Assembly: GCF_963576615.1 (NCBI RefSeq)
Contig: NC_088711.1
Coordinates: 21,236,182 to 21,300,181 of the forward strand
DNA length: 64,000 bases
Source of the DNA: Watersipora subatra
Taxonomy: Eukaryota > Bryozoa > Gymnolaemata > Cheilostomatida > Watersiporidae
Direction of reading: 5' to 3'
The notes beneath the pieces were generated by a model. That model was not told the origin of the DNA. It was given only the letters and a program-made list of their open reading frames with translations, and ran no database searches. Shown in pieces: positions 47,401 to 64,000 of the stretch. The position numbers were made by a program, and so were the translations under genes. How positions within the stretch are numbered: the stretch's first letter is position 1; each line of letters starts with the position of its first letter.

Positions 47401-48621
47401 AATCGCGTAACACAACAAACAACATATTAACTGATAGAGAAAAAAAATGCTTTCTTTTAAGATCAACTTAAATTTGACGCAACCACATCTTTAAATTCAA
47501 AGTTTATGTTATGTTACGTAGTGTCACAAAAATTGAGTGTACCGAACGCGCTGCTGGAGTCTCTAACACCACCATTAGTCACTACGTCTGTTACAAAGGT
47601 AAGAACTTCATACAGTACTGTACATAGTAATAATACACTTTATACATAATAATAGTACATAGTAATGTTACATTTTATAGCAGATCATAGCCACTGAATA
47701 GGTAATTGTTTCATTTTGTGAGTGTAGGTACTGAATTACAACAATTAAAAAAGGATTTTTGCATTGTAATGTCCTGTTTTTAGGCGGGTTTTCATAGTGT
47801 GAGAACGGATTAATTTGTATTTACATTGCTTTGACATACAAACGCATGGACATACGAGCTCAGTCCCAGAACGCATCAAGCTCGTATGTCGACGTATGAC
47901 TGTATAGCTTTTGACGATACTCCATCTCGTGATATTCACATCGGTAAACCGATAGTCTAACACTTCACCGAATTATTGCGCAGCTACTTATTACCTGTGC
48001 TTTATCAACACAACTGACGATTTCTGATGGCGAACTACACTGCCAGGGTGTATAATAGTATATATAATTGAGGTAACTCCACACGACATCTCTCAAGGGT
48101 GGCAAAAGAAAAAGCGACCTTTTTAAGGATAACCACAATATGGGCGTTATTCAAATCAAATTTGAGAACTTGCATCAACCTCACCCTTTACGTTATATGT
48201 AATTTTTATGTAGCACAAAACAAAAACTTTACATCAATTATTTGCGTTATGTGAAATTTACGTTATAGGAAGTGTACACTAAAAGAGCGTCCACTGTATT
48301 AGGTTTTCCTGAGCATGTAATAATGCCTAGATAGTAAAAATGAATTTTGTAATGAAAGAATTAAAACTCAGTGGAGACTCTTGACCATAACAATTGCTGC
48401 CTGCTGACCAACAGTGGCTTGAGCTATCATAATAAGTTTAATAAAAAATAACAATATCTGATAAAATAAAAAACCGGTTATCAGGGTGGGGAACCCTAGG
48501 CTATTTCACATACTTTTCCCTCAAGCTCTCTCGGGAAGATCTTTTCAAATTTTACAGCCATGCCATCGCTATAGTCTCTCTGCACAAATGCCTTGATGGA
48601 GCCAGCTGGTATCCCATCCAT
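41448..48621 (-). CDS. GOLGA7: Golgin subfamily A member 7 (DHHC palmitoyltransferase partner), three coding exons
   Basis: Coding exons are 48621-48514, 42495-42343 and 41603-41448, all phase 0 (GGAAAA|GTATGT; TTATAG|GTTAGC; GAAAAG|GTAATC; TTATAG|AAAGTT). The product is 138 residues against 137 for human GOLGA7. GOLGA7/Erf4 proteins sit on the Golgi and stabilise a DHHC S-acyltransferase (ZDHHC9 in mammals) that palmitoylates Ras. Conserved blocks in order: AFVQRDYSDG (about 11-20), FPRELEGKV (30), FEQTVDYINRLYAEAEKL (42-59), EGCVACLTSYLFLC with the two cysteines that are palmitoylated in mammals (about 66-79), AFIAEQN (94) and DPMLRGLRVLE (113-123). The ATG at 48621 is preceded ten bases earlier by an acceptor-like TGCTAG, so a 5' UTR exon is likely. 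Intron 1 (6 kb) is filled with nested transposons. Intron 2 holds a hairpin MITE. It is head-to-head with SUCLG1. Confidence 0.94.
41742..42156. mobile_element. Hairpin MITE related to the interior of family B
   Basis: The left arm (41742-41840; ACAAAATTCTAGTAGATTTTATC) and the right arm (42060-42156) are inverted copies, and the pairing continues inward (CTGACTGCCAGAATGTTTTAAG against its complement near 42030). The inner words (GATTGTTGTTGATGTTTGAGGTGAT) match the interior of the family B elements at 13820 and 59940, but the CAGTCAAACATGG terminus is missing. It lies in GOLGA7 intron 2. Confidence 0.75.
42975..43398. repeat. 212-bp tandem duplication in GOLGA7 intron 1
   Basis: AACTGAGTATCATTTTGAAGC starts at 42975 and again at 43187. 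The two units stay alignable (TAAGTGATGTTTTA / AAAATGATGTTTTA; TAGTTTTATTGT in both) with many substitutions, so the duplication is old. Confidence 0.65.
44271..44690 (+). CDS. Open reading frame of unknown status, antisense in GOLGA7 intron 1
   Basis: 139 codons with a soluble, protein-like composition (VSLNLDQRTLGDFLVNDSII; AAAAKIAEKVSELILQNISS) and a strong donor-like CCAG|GTACGT near its end (44673). No family is recognised and no partner exon was found. It may be a transposon exon or chance. The sequence right after it (TTTACGTTATAGGGAA) resembles transposon ends near 48260. Confidence 0.2.
   Translation: MTSRIKRITATQVSLNLDQRTLGDFLVNDSIIESDYFIFNIGPNNNSLSCNNIDNSSDPNMLTAAAAKIAEKVSELILQNISSLFDGISRCKILCLLTWYQNIFHRLCDSKVMTSSMRHCQIQHMLLQCKQSIPGTFTL
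45635..45726 (+). promoter_or_regulatory. Candidate promoter inside the TTAA element: CRE, CCAAT box, TATA box
   Basis: TGACGTCA, a perfect cAMP-response element palindrome, lies at 45635-45642. GCCAAT is at 45698-45703. TTTTATATAGG, a TATA box, is at 45717-45727. Order and spacing fit a TATA promoter, and an ATG-led exon starts at 45856. Confidence 0.55.
45856..46608 (+). pseudogene. Small two-exon gene of unknown function inside the TTAA element, one in-frame stop
   Basis: Exon 1 is 45856-45987 (44 codons, MASSSSDCNSELSEQ ... AAEEDRME, donor GAG|GTAAAT). A phase-0 acceptor (TTACAG) opens exon 2 at 46416. It reads NVYVVPPAEEALSVWKLP to a TAA at 46470-46472. The same frame then runs 43 more codons to a TAA (46602-46604) that overlaps AATAAA (46603-46608). 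Either the first stop is real (62 residues) or it breaks a 105-codon gene. I recognise no family. Promoter, exon pair and poly(A) signal all lie within the transposon ends, which argues that the unit is cargo of the element. The splice assignment is inference. Confidence 0.4.
46715..46795 (+). repeat. tRNA-derived SINE-like fragment
   Basis: A B-box-perfect GAGTTCAAATCCAG follows a tRNA-like arm (GTCCGCAGAACTGGAGAATGT). The layout matches the minus-strand copy at 61655-61740. It lies within the TTAA element. Confidence 0.45.
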
Positions 48622-49531
48622 CTTATCAATACTAGCACAAGAATAAAGTAATCAGAATGGTTGCTCCTAGGTTAATTATCACTGTGCAGGCTAATCCGTT
48701 GAATGCCTGGTAAAAAAAGAACATAAATGTATTACTCACTATTAATTCAAAGTTACATGTATAATAGTTATAACAAGCCCATATATGATGAGTTGTAATT
48801 TCAAACTTTCAAATTTCAAAACTTTAGAAAGCAGTGAAGTGTTTTGAAGCATTAAAAGTATAACACATAGTTAAATTCTTACATATTAGCATATGTCTCA
48901 TCTTTACAATGAAAAGCTTAATCGAAATAATGAACATAGCCAACGTGGAAAAACTAAGACATGTGCAGTCATTATGGCGCTATATCAATGGTGATGCTAT
49001 ATCTACAAAATACATGTATGTACGAAGGAATAAAAGTGTTTCAATTTTTCCTTCTTTTACACCAAGTCAGCTAATTACCAACATCTGAAAAAGGTTGAGC
49101 TGTAACTCCCACTGATTCTAACAAATAACAAACGTCAATAACTTCAGTAATTATTCATAAACAGAGCTTGTTTGTATTTGTGTTATCGAAGTATAATATT
49201 ACATGAACTAAACCAAATAAAACACTAAATAGCTGCTTTGACGTAACCTATCCCCATTGATTGTAATCGTATTCAATAAATGAATCTATTATATTATATA
49301 GTTATCACCTTTGGTTTCTACCACAAAAACACAGGAAACATCGAAGATGGAAGATGCGCCTGAGATTTAAACCGACAGTTATATCGGCACTCGATCTATT
49401 ATTTGATACCATATAAAACAGCCCAACCACTGCAAAAGAAAGTTGAATCACGGTCTAACATTGCGTTGCTACCTTGACCCCGATGTAATATACTCATCTC
49501 ATTGGACAAATATAACCACTCTAAGAGCAAC
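48622..49531. promoter_or_regulatory. Head-to-head intergenic region of GOLGA7 and SUCLG1
   Basis: The start codons of the two divergent genes are about 910 bp apart, so this stretch must contain the SUCLG1 promoter and probably the GOLGA7 5' UTR exon and promoter. An inverted CCAAT box (ATTGG, about 49500) lies 30 bases before the SUCLG1 ATG. No TATA box stands out. Shared, bidirectional control is possible but unproven. Confidence 0.45.
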
Positions 49532-52500
49532 ATGGCAGCTATCCGGTCGGCTTTTCGGTATTCAGGTAAATGAACAAATAAATCATTACAACTTGCAAAC
49601 CTAACTGGTACACATGAATGATGGAGCTCAAAATAAATAGAAGATAACTTATTTTAGACACATATATTATTATGTCGTTAATTTTTCAACTTCGCTACAA
49701 ATGGCAATCTTATGAAGACTAATCATAGTCTGCAAGCCTCTGATGACAGCGAACGCTATTGACTACTCTTCGAAAAAGATCTACTTTTTACCTTTTCATC
49801 TACTTGTAAAAATCTTTTAATTGATCGAAGCAACACAAGTATGATCACTTGCTCTGATGTGAGTGACGAACCACCCACAATGTGTGCAAGTAGCCCCATA
49901 TTATTTTGACAGTTTTCTTCCACGTATTGTATGTGATATGAGAATTGGACCATGTAACAAGGATGATTACTACAGCAATATGCTGAATATATGTTTTACA
50001 TTTTGTCTCAATCATAACTCGTATACCCACTCCATTTTACATTGCTGATGTTTTATAGGGTTCTATGATCTTGGGGGTTTTCAAAGCTTCAATAAATTTT
50101 AGCGAATTTTACTAAGCGTATTTAATAGTTTTTATTGCATATAGATATTTTGTTTTTGAAGCTTTACGTTGGACGTTAGAAATGAAAGTTATACATTCCC
50201 TAGTAAGAGACTTGGAAGTTGCTTGGGTGAAGCTGCTGAGACTTTATAAATTAATTGTAGATCCTGGTTAGTTGACATAAGCTACATCTTCACAAGGCCA
50301 TCACACTGAATTTTATATTACAATCAGAAATAAGGCAATTACCGTAATAACCCAAGTATGATGCTCCCTTTCTCTCCCAAATTTCAACCCTTAAGGTTGG
50401 GGGAGTATTATAGGCCTACTTGTAAATTAACGTCAGCATAAGGGAAAATTGAAGTTTGTAATAAATTTTCTTGGTATGTTTGTGGTATTTTATCAATCAG
50501 TATAATACAGAGAGGGCAGTTGCAGGATTTAAAAAAATCTGCTTTGTACCGTGCCATGCGGGCTATAAGACACAATAAGCGTAGGCCTACAAAGAGAACT
50601 AAACTATTTTGTAACTTGACTTACAGTCTGCAGTTGTAGCGAAGAGGATAACGTTGAATAATATTCACTCGTATTATGCTTACTATCGATGTAACGGTGT
50701 TTTTCAGGTAAGTCTATGCAGACATGCCTACGAACTATGTACACGGATAGCAGGTCCAACCTTAACATTACAAAAGAAACAAAGGTGATATGCCAGGGCT
50801 TCACAGGGAAACAAGGCACTTTTCACAGCGAACAAGCCATGTTATATGGTACAAACATGGTGGGAGGAACAACTCCAGGAAAAGGCGGTACATCTCATCT
50901 GGGACTACCTGTTTTCGACACAGTTCAGGAGGTGATGTCTTTTAAATATTAGCCTATCGTGTTGAAATATGACTTTCAGTATTTCTCAACCGGTCTTGGT
51001 CTTGCAAACTGTAATGTCATAATAAACACCAATAATGTACAGTTTATGCACTTATGAACTTTCCTTGTTTTGCGTGGGTCATTTTTATGAAAGAGGTTAC
51101 TGTCGTTCTGTGGAACACCTTTTTGCTAATTTTGGCAGTTGTCGGTATGTCGATGTATCTAATTTATCTAAAATCTTTCCGGTTGTCTCAGTAGATTTGA
51201 ACATTGTTTACTCACATATTTTTTATTGCGTATCGTATTTCATTTATTATTTGTAATTGAATGAAAACCTCTATAAATTATTTAAAAAATATAAGATTAA
51301 TGTTTCTACACTCACAGACTGGATTGTCCAGTTAATGAAATTCATTGTAGAATTATGTACTATATAGGGTTGGGAAAAATTATGATTTTTTTCGGATCTG
51401 CTTTTTTGCTGTTGATATAATTTGATTTTTTCGCTTATTTTGGCGCATTTAGTTTGTCTATTTAGTGCATTGCACATTAGAATGCTGGTGCACCCACTTT
51501 TTAGAATTTGTAACTTAAATGCTATAATTTAACAAATTCTTATATTTTTCACATTCAACAGTCTTATAAAGTTATAATGTGCAAACTACATATAAGTTAG
51601 TGGAGTAGAGCTGCTATCAGTTTCACCTAAATGAGAGTATCAGACAAACAGGCAGTGTGAGGTAGTGAGGGAGAACTGTGCCAGTCACAGTTCATACTTC
51701 ACAATTAATCTTTCTTTTAGGTTTGTTAAATAAGCTCATAGGTTCGAATTTCAAGTCTTTCTAGAGCACAGTACTACAGATGCAGTTAATTATCTTCATC
51801 AAACTTGAAACATCATGATAGAGGCGTACTTGAAGTTTTGTTATACAGACATCTAAACCAGATTGTTTGTCAAGAAACACTGATTTTTATAAATTTGTTA
51901 AAAATGAAACTAATCATGATTTCATTCTTCGTAAAAAAATCGTGATTTAAATCAACGATGTAAATCATTTGTTTTTTACGTGCCAACCTTTTACTACCGA
52001 TATTTGTGTTGGTAACTCATAGATCAGGCTGAAATCATTTTTATAAAGTCACTTTTAACACTCGCCACTAAATGGCTGATCGGTCGATTATATTGCAAAT
52101 CTTTTTTATCGTCTAATGTTTACTTATAAACTGGAGTGTGGAGTAGCTATCAATTTGCATCGGTAATAATAACACAAGTATTTAAGGCATAACTTTATGT
52201 ATCTATACAGATAACTCTATGTATCTATACAGATAACTCTGTGTATCTATACAGATAACTCTATGTATCTATACAGATAACTCTATGTATCTATACAGAT
52301 AACTCTGTGTATCTATACAGATAACTCTATGTATCTATACAGATAACTCTATGTATCTATACAGATAACTCTATGTATCTATACAGATAACTTTGTGTAT
52401 CTATACAGATAACTCTATGTATCTATACAGATAACTCTATGTATCTATACAGATAACTCTATGTATCTATACAGATAACTCTATGTATCTATACAGATAA

Positions 52501-55077
52501 CTCTATGTATCTATACAGATAACTCTGTGTATCTATACAGATAACTCTATGTATCTATACAGATAACATTATGTATCTATACAGATAACTCTATGTATCT
52601 ATACAGATAACTCTGTGTATCTATACAGATAACTCTATGTATCTATACAGATAATTCTATGTATCTATACAGATAACTCTGTGTATCTATACAGATAACT
52701 CTATGTATCTATACAGATAACTCTATGTATCTATACAAATAACTCTATGTATCGGTAGAGTATGTTCCTGATTCAAACTACTTGATAATTTATTGTAATC
52801 AATTGTTTTCAGGCTAAAGATTCTACAGGGTGTGATGCTTCTGTTATATACGTACCTCCAAGATTTGCAGCTGCTGCAATAATAGAAGCAATCGAGGCAG
52901 AGATAGGATTAGTCGTGGCCATTACTGAAGGAATTCCTCAACAAGATATGGTTAGAGTAAAACATAAACTTTTACGCCAGAACAAGACAAGACTGGTCGG
53001 TCCAAACTGCCCAGGAATCATCAGGGTTTGTACTCTCTTGCATTTTCTCATCTCGTTTTTATCAATTTCAAGTTGCTATGAGCAAAATTTGGGCGGAAAT
53101 ATTTCACTCAACTGAGTGTAATGTGTGGTTTTTGCTGTTAAACTAGCTTGTCCGATTTTTTAGCCTGGAGCATGCAAGATTGGTATCATGCCCGGACATA
53201 TCCATCAGCCTGGTAGAATTGGCATAGTTTCAAGGTCAGGCACTCTTACCTACGAGGCAGTTTTTCAAACTACGCGAGCAAATTTAGGGCAGACATTGTG
53301 TGTAGGAATCGGTGGAGACCCATTTAATGGCACCAACTTTATTGACTGTTTGGAGGTGTTCCTCGCTGATTCTCAGACAGAAGGTGAGAGATGTTTTTTT
53401 GCAAGATCTTTTACTTTTCTTCCAGAGCACTGCACATTATATCGAGGATGCTCCTTCTGTATCACCTTTAGTTCCGTGTCCTCTCTCACCTCTGCACTAC
53501 CATTGGTACTATGACTAGTTCCCCTTTGGAGTACTGCTAGTCTCACATCTCCGTGGAGTTCCTCAAATCTTACCTTTTTCCTTTGGAGTGCTTTTAGTAC
53601 GCCCATTTAATTATGTTTAATTTCTATTTTAATCCCATATAATTCCTCTCTTGTACCTCCCATTTATTTTTTGGAGTACATAGCCTTTGTGGAGTCTTTA
53701 GTATTACAAATATTATGTTATCTCTGGTATCACCTCTTGTTTTACCTTTGATGTTGCCTCTCGCATTATTTTTAGTTTTAAGTTTTCAGTGTCTGCTGCT
53801 GGAAAGAGAAGTTTAGTTGAGACTTGAGCCAACATTTGCTTGTCTCTATAGTGCTTTGATGTTTGTTGAAGGAATCGTGCTTATCGGAGAGATTGGTGGG
53901 CAGGCCGAGGAACGGGCAGCTGAGTATCTCATTAAACATAATTCTGTAAGTCAAATTAGCTGACTTAATACATTATATATATTAGTGGATCTAGCTAATA
54001 TATATCTTGTTGTGGTGCATGCATTGACTATTGGCTCATAATCTAGGTTCTAGTGTGTTGACAATTTATTTTCTGAAACAAGAAAACAATTGTAATATTG
54101 ACGGTAACGAGCTGCAATGGCTACTCCAGCAGTCTTTTCAAGAATTTTCTGAATTGCTGTCCTAAGAGAGACGAAATACATGTGTTTGCCTATTTTTCTC
54201 TTTCGTGATGAACTAATTGGTGATGTAAAACTTTCAGCATTATATTGTATCTAATGTATTACAATATATTACAATATACATAAGTGTGATATACATGCTA
54301 TATACAAAATATTTTCAACAAGGCTTAGACCTTCAGATTTATCTTCCCTCCTTCAGTATTGTAAAGAATTGTAATGGCTGTTATGGAGGGTTCGTTTACT
54401 GGTTGCTCTAGCAGTTTACACGTCTTTTTACCTGAACCGGTGGATGTGCATTTTTTAGGGACCAAATGCTAAACCCGTAGCAGCCTTCATAGCAGGTATA
54501 ACAGCTCCGCCTGGCAGGAGGATGGGCCATGCTGGAGCCATCATTGCGGGTGGCAAAGGAGGTGCTACGGAAAAGATAGAATCACTGGAGAGTGCTGGAG
54601 TGCATGTAACGAGAAATCCCGCTGAGATGGGCACAACCATGCTTCAGGTGCGAAAATACCATAAAGATAGCTGATGGTTCATACGCTTAAAATTGTAATA
54701 AAAGAAGCAGCGAATTTAAAAACAAATATTATATAAACTTGTAATTTAATGAAAACTTGATGATAACCTTTTTCAAAAATCTGTTTGAAAACTAACGATA
54801 CCCATAGCTGCTGCACAGATTATTTTGGTCGTATTAAAATATATATTTGACTACTGGTAAAATTTGCCGTCCATTTTTATAAATATTTTGCCAATTCTAT
54901 TTCCGTGTGAATATCATTTTGGAAAAGAGATGTGTGGCTATGAGCTTGTATTGTAAAAGCTGCTCGAGCTAATTCTCAGCTTGCACTTGATGAGGATGTA
55001 TTATGGCTGATCTTGGTCTGAACCTTAACAGGCTGCCTTTAATATTGCAGGCGATGAAAGCAGCCGGCAAGTTGTGA
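49532..55077 (+). CDS. SUCLG1: Succinyl-CoA ligase [GDP/ADP-forming] alpha subunit, mitochondrial, seven coding exons
   Basis: Coding exons: 49532-49565, 50708-50931, 52813-53025, 53164-53383, 53872-53945, 54459-54647 and 55051-55077. Every junction is GT-AG and keeps phase, giving about 326 residues. The enzyme interconverts succinyl-CoA and succinate with substrate-level phosphorylation in the TCA cycle, as a heterodimer with SUCLA2 or SUCLG2. The N terminus [20 protein letters not shown] is an Arg/Ser-rich matrix-targeting peptide. The CoA-binding fold follows: [51 protein letters not shown] and GPNCPGII. The ligase half has [26 protein letters not shown] and [31 protein letters not shown] contains the histidine that is phosphorylated during catalysis. 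Exon 7 encodes only AMKAAGKL; a poly(A) signal AATAAA is at 55246-55251. No defect is seen. Intron 2 contains a 22-bp minisatellite. Confidence 0.97.
52191..52753. repeat. Minisatellite, 22-bp unit, ~25 copies, in SUCLG1 intron 2
   Basis: The unit AACTCTATGTATCTATACAGAT is repeated head to tail with rare changes (CTCTGTG, CATTATG, ACAAAT variants). It is without spacers, so not CRISPR-like. It ends about 60 bp before exon 3. Confidence 0.97.
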
Positions 55078-55245
55078 AGGCTGACAAGCTCTCTACACTC
55101 ATCAGCTGTTTGTGGAGTTGTGTGGCCTTGTGATGACCAACTTTTTTATTTAATAGGTTATTTGGGCTTCATTTCCACTATTTTTGTAGAAAAACAGGTA
55201 TTCCTCTGCTGTTTGTGTATGTCATTTGTGTGAGTATCCATGTTT

Positions 55246-55291
55246 AATAAAAGGGGCAGTACTATAGGAATAGTATTTGTTTATCTTTATT
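55246..55291. terminator. Opposed poly(A) signals of SUCLG1 and the formin gene
   Basis: AATAAA for SUCLG1 lies at 55246-55251 (+). On the minus strand AATAAA lies at 55291-55286 for the convergent formin transcript. Cleavage usually occurs 10-30 bases downstream, so the two mRNAs should abut or overlap by a few bases. Confidence 0.6.
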
Positions 55292-55804
55292 ATGCGATGA
55301 GAGGTTGAAGCCTGTGAAGTAGAGAGATTCTGTGATGTTAAATACTCGTAATAAGCCGGGTAGAAAAAAACAAACAGTATGAAAAGGTTGATGGCAAAAG
55401 GTCTTAATCAAAGAAATAAAAAACATTGTCTGTATATTAAGGCAATTTAGTTGTCTTCAGTTGGTCGAACTTTCATAAGGCATTCAAATATTTCCAATAA
55501 AATGACAGCAAGCTATAATTATAGTCATGCACATTAAAAGGAAAAGTTAGGCATGCAGTAAATGGAAACAGCATTCACAAGATAAAGCTTAAAATTGAGA
55601 GGCAAAAGGACGGATATATATGTATATAAAAACTTGGTGACTAGACTTGGAAAATTGCCAAGTTGAATTAAAATTTTAAAAAAAGAAATAGCAAAAATAA
55701 AATGTGAGTTTTGTGGCTGATAGAAATGTGCATAGGTTATCATTTTCAAAGGTTAAGCAAGCTCACCAGATACTCTGATTCAGATCTTGTGTGTTTGCTT
55801 GTAT

Positions 55805-62927
<7,123 letters not shown>

Positions 62928-63178
62928 CTATAGAAGAGGAGAGTAATCTCATGCACAGCTCAGTGACATGCATTTTCATCATCAGCAAATGAGATAAACT
63001 CATAAAAATGAGTCAACCGACGCTGTGATTGCTCTGTTTATAAAATGCAGAGAGTGATTCTAGAGCAGTAGCTTTTAACCGGTGTTCGGTGACTGACTCA
63101 ATCACCCTATGAGTCACCTGACTATAGGGTCAGGTGACTCAGTCACCTGACTCAGTTCACTCACTCGTCCACCCAGTT

Positions 63179-63213
63179 CTGACTCACCGAACCCTAGGGG
63201 TTCGGTGAGTCAG
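63179..63213. repeat. 35-bp perfect hairpin
   Basis: CTGACTCACCGAACCC, TAG and GGGTTCGGTGAGTCAG: 16-bp arms and a 3-base loop. It follows repeats of GTGACTCAGTCACCTGACT at 63100-63160, which are also self-complementary. It lies in a formin intron. Confidence 0.85.
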
Positions 63214-63599
63214 TTTCCAGTTCAAGATACAGAACTGGCCTCTCAAAGGCAACAGCAGAAGTTACGCTGATTTGTAAGGTCCTGTCTTTATGAAAATTTG
63301 CTGTGAGTTCATGCATTGTATTAGTTTCGTTCTATAAACAGTGATGTTAATGCATAGTTCATTTTGCACACCAGTAAAACATATAAGTACTTTACGTCTT
63401 GAATGTGAAAAATCATATTTCATTTTTCAATATAGAAGGATTTGGTGGAAAAATAAAAAAATAATGGCATGCTTCTGTCATGTAGTGATAATGCTTGGTA
63501 GTGTTCTCATGAAGCAGAGAAACACATCACCAGGACTAGTTTTTTTATAAGCTACCTTGGGTGGTCCTAACACTAATCAAGGGCTTCTTCTGAAACTGT

Positions 63600-63885
63600 C
63601 AGATTAACCCAAAGGGATGCCTTTTTGCAACACGTCCAGTCTGACAGAGCCAGGTAGCCATTTCACTTGCCCAATGTGTGAAGGACAGAGGTGGATCTTT
63701 AACGTGCCGACATTGTCAATGTGGTACACGGGGCCTCCAAGTTATGGTCTAGATCCAAAAGACCCAGCAATTTAGGGTTGAAAGCTTGCTGAGAGCTTTT
63801 TGTCAGACTGGTATTAAGTAGGACTCAAACCACCAACCCCATGGTTGATAATCAAAGGCGCTACCACTAGGCCAACCTGACACCC
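63600..63885 (-). repeat. tRNA-derived SINE, near full length
   Basis: On the minus strand the head starts near 63885 with a clear A box (TTGGCCTAGTGGTAGCG) and a B box (GGTTTGAGTCC). A non-tRNA body follows, with GGCACGTTAAAGATCCACCT. This head-plus-body design fits the tRNA-SINE families widespread in invertebrates; I cannot name the body domain without a search. It lies in the formin gene in sense orientation. Confidence 0.75.
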
Positions 63886-64000
63886 TAACCTATGGAGAAA
63901 TAAACTCTATCTACTCATTGCCAGCAGAAGTCTCGTGTTTGTGAAAGGCTCAATTACCATGTCTTATGAACTTGTTCAGGTGTCTTCGAGCCAATGGCTA

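Larger units (their letters stand above)
45465..47490. mobile_element. TTAA-flanked 2.0-kb DNA transposon carrying a small transcription unit
   Basis: The termini are the perfect 18-bp inverted repeat AGATGTGGTTGCGTCAAA (45465-45482) and its complement (47473-47490). Each is bordered by TTAA (45461-45464 and 47491-47494), the target duplication of piggyBac- and Kolobok-type elements. The interior contains promoter motifs, two candidate exons and AATAAA (entries below), a tRNA-like SINE and a GC-rich hairpin at 46897-46966. No transposase is visible, so it would need help to move. Confidence 0.8.
45091..47905. mobile_element. Tc1/mariner-like non-autonomous element (TIR CAGT...ACATACGAG), interrupted by the TTAA element
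   Basis: The left end CAGTTATACCTTGACATACGAG and the right end CTCGTATGTCGACGTATGACTG are inverted copies; the right end is followed by TA. The left border lacks a clean TA. The same TIR type bounds the small element at 56267-56444. With the inserted 2.0-kb TTAA element removed the host element would be about 790 bp. It lies in GOLGA7 intron 1. Confidence 0.65.

Noticed and set aside
44675-48300. A larger transposon bounded by the ACGTTATAGG words at 44680 and 48260 and ending TCCACTG/TA
   Set aside because: The two sites are in the same orientation rather than inverted, and no matching left terminus was found. They may be parts of unrelated copies.
52191-52753. CRISPR-like array
   Set aside because: The 22-bp units are directly adjacent with no spacers, and the context is a eukaryotic intron.
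55029-55134. Alternative last SUCLG1 exon using the earlier acceptor CTTAACAG
   Set aside because: It gives a 34-residue tail unlike the family; the acceptor at 55050 gives the short AMKAAGKL end typical in length.
63958-64000. A further formin exon at the right edge (minus strand, donor at 63957)
   Set aside because: No reading phase compatible with the next exon is both open and FH2-like, so the donor-like sequence is not enough.

Overview
The window is invertebrate nuclear DNA. It is AT-rich, and its protein-coding genes are split by GT-AG introns of tens of bases to about 6 kb. It is saturated with transposons of nearly every class. The genes recognised are conserved across animals: SLC45A3-like, GOLGA7, SUCLG1 and a formin. 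They do not fix the phylum. Frequent TACATGTA-type words, BEL/Pao and gypsy retroelements, and Helitron-like and TIR/MITE families would suit a lophotrochozoan such as a mollusc or bryozoan, but that is inference.

Layout. 1-1650: 3' part of a BEL/Pao pol gene running off the left edge. 1.65-11.28 kb: gene-poor DNA with a short tandem repeat, a foldback with ~380-bp arms (4720-5528), a LINE reverse-transcriptase remnant, a palindrome and a MITE. 11.288-16.674 kb (+): a two-exon SLC45A3-like transporter whose intron carries a TA-flanked MITE, a tRNA-like SINE, a Helitron-like 3' end and another MITE. 16.7-36.5 kb: an intergenic transposon belt. It holds a SINE, a ~3.5-kb element with ~385-bp inverted termini, an intact gypsy element (23241-30265) with apparently identical 569-bp LTRs, and a complete hAT element (31105-34027) with an 8-bp target duplication and a broken transposase.

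36.5-64 kb is the genic half, with genes alternating in strand. An unrecognised histidine-rich repeat protein (+, 36503-40710) converges on GOLGA7 (-, 48621-41448). GOLGA7 is head-to-head with SUCLG1 (+, 49532-55077). SUCLG1 converges on the 3' end of a formin gene (-, 62927-55805, continuing past the right edge). The exons of these genes were assembled here from splice sites, phase and family similarity; every junction used keeps the reading frame.

Roles. SUCLG1 is the mitochondrial succinyl-CoA ligase alpha subunit. GOLGA7 is the partner subunit of a DHHC palmitoyltransferase. The formin FH2 domain nucleates actin. SLC45A3-like is a putative sugar/proton transporter. Nothing indicates a shared pathway; the neighbourhood is positional.

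Most notable: (1) the gypsy element sits at the exact centre of a 32-bp perfect palindrome that is itself flanked by an 8-bp direct repeat; (2) a TTAA-flanked 2.0-kb element inside GOLGA7 intron 1 carries a compact transcription unit (CRE, CCAAT, TATA, exon, intron, exon, AATAAA) and is nested in another element; (3) the unrecognised gene at 36.5-40.7 kb is built from His-containing triplets and an exact 18-bp array.
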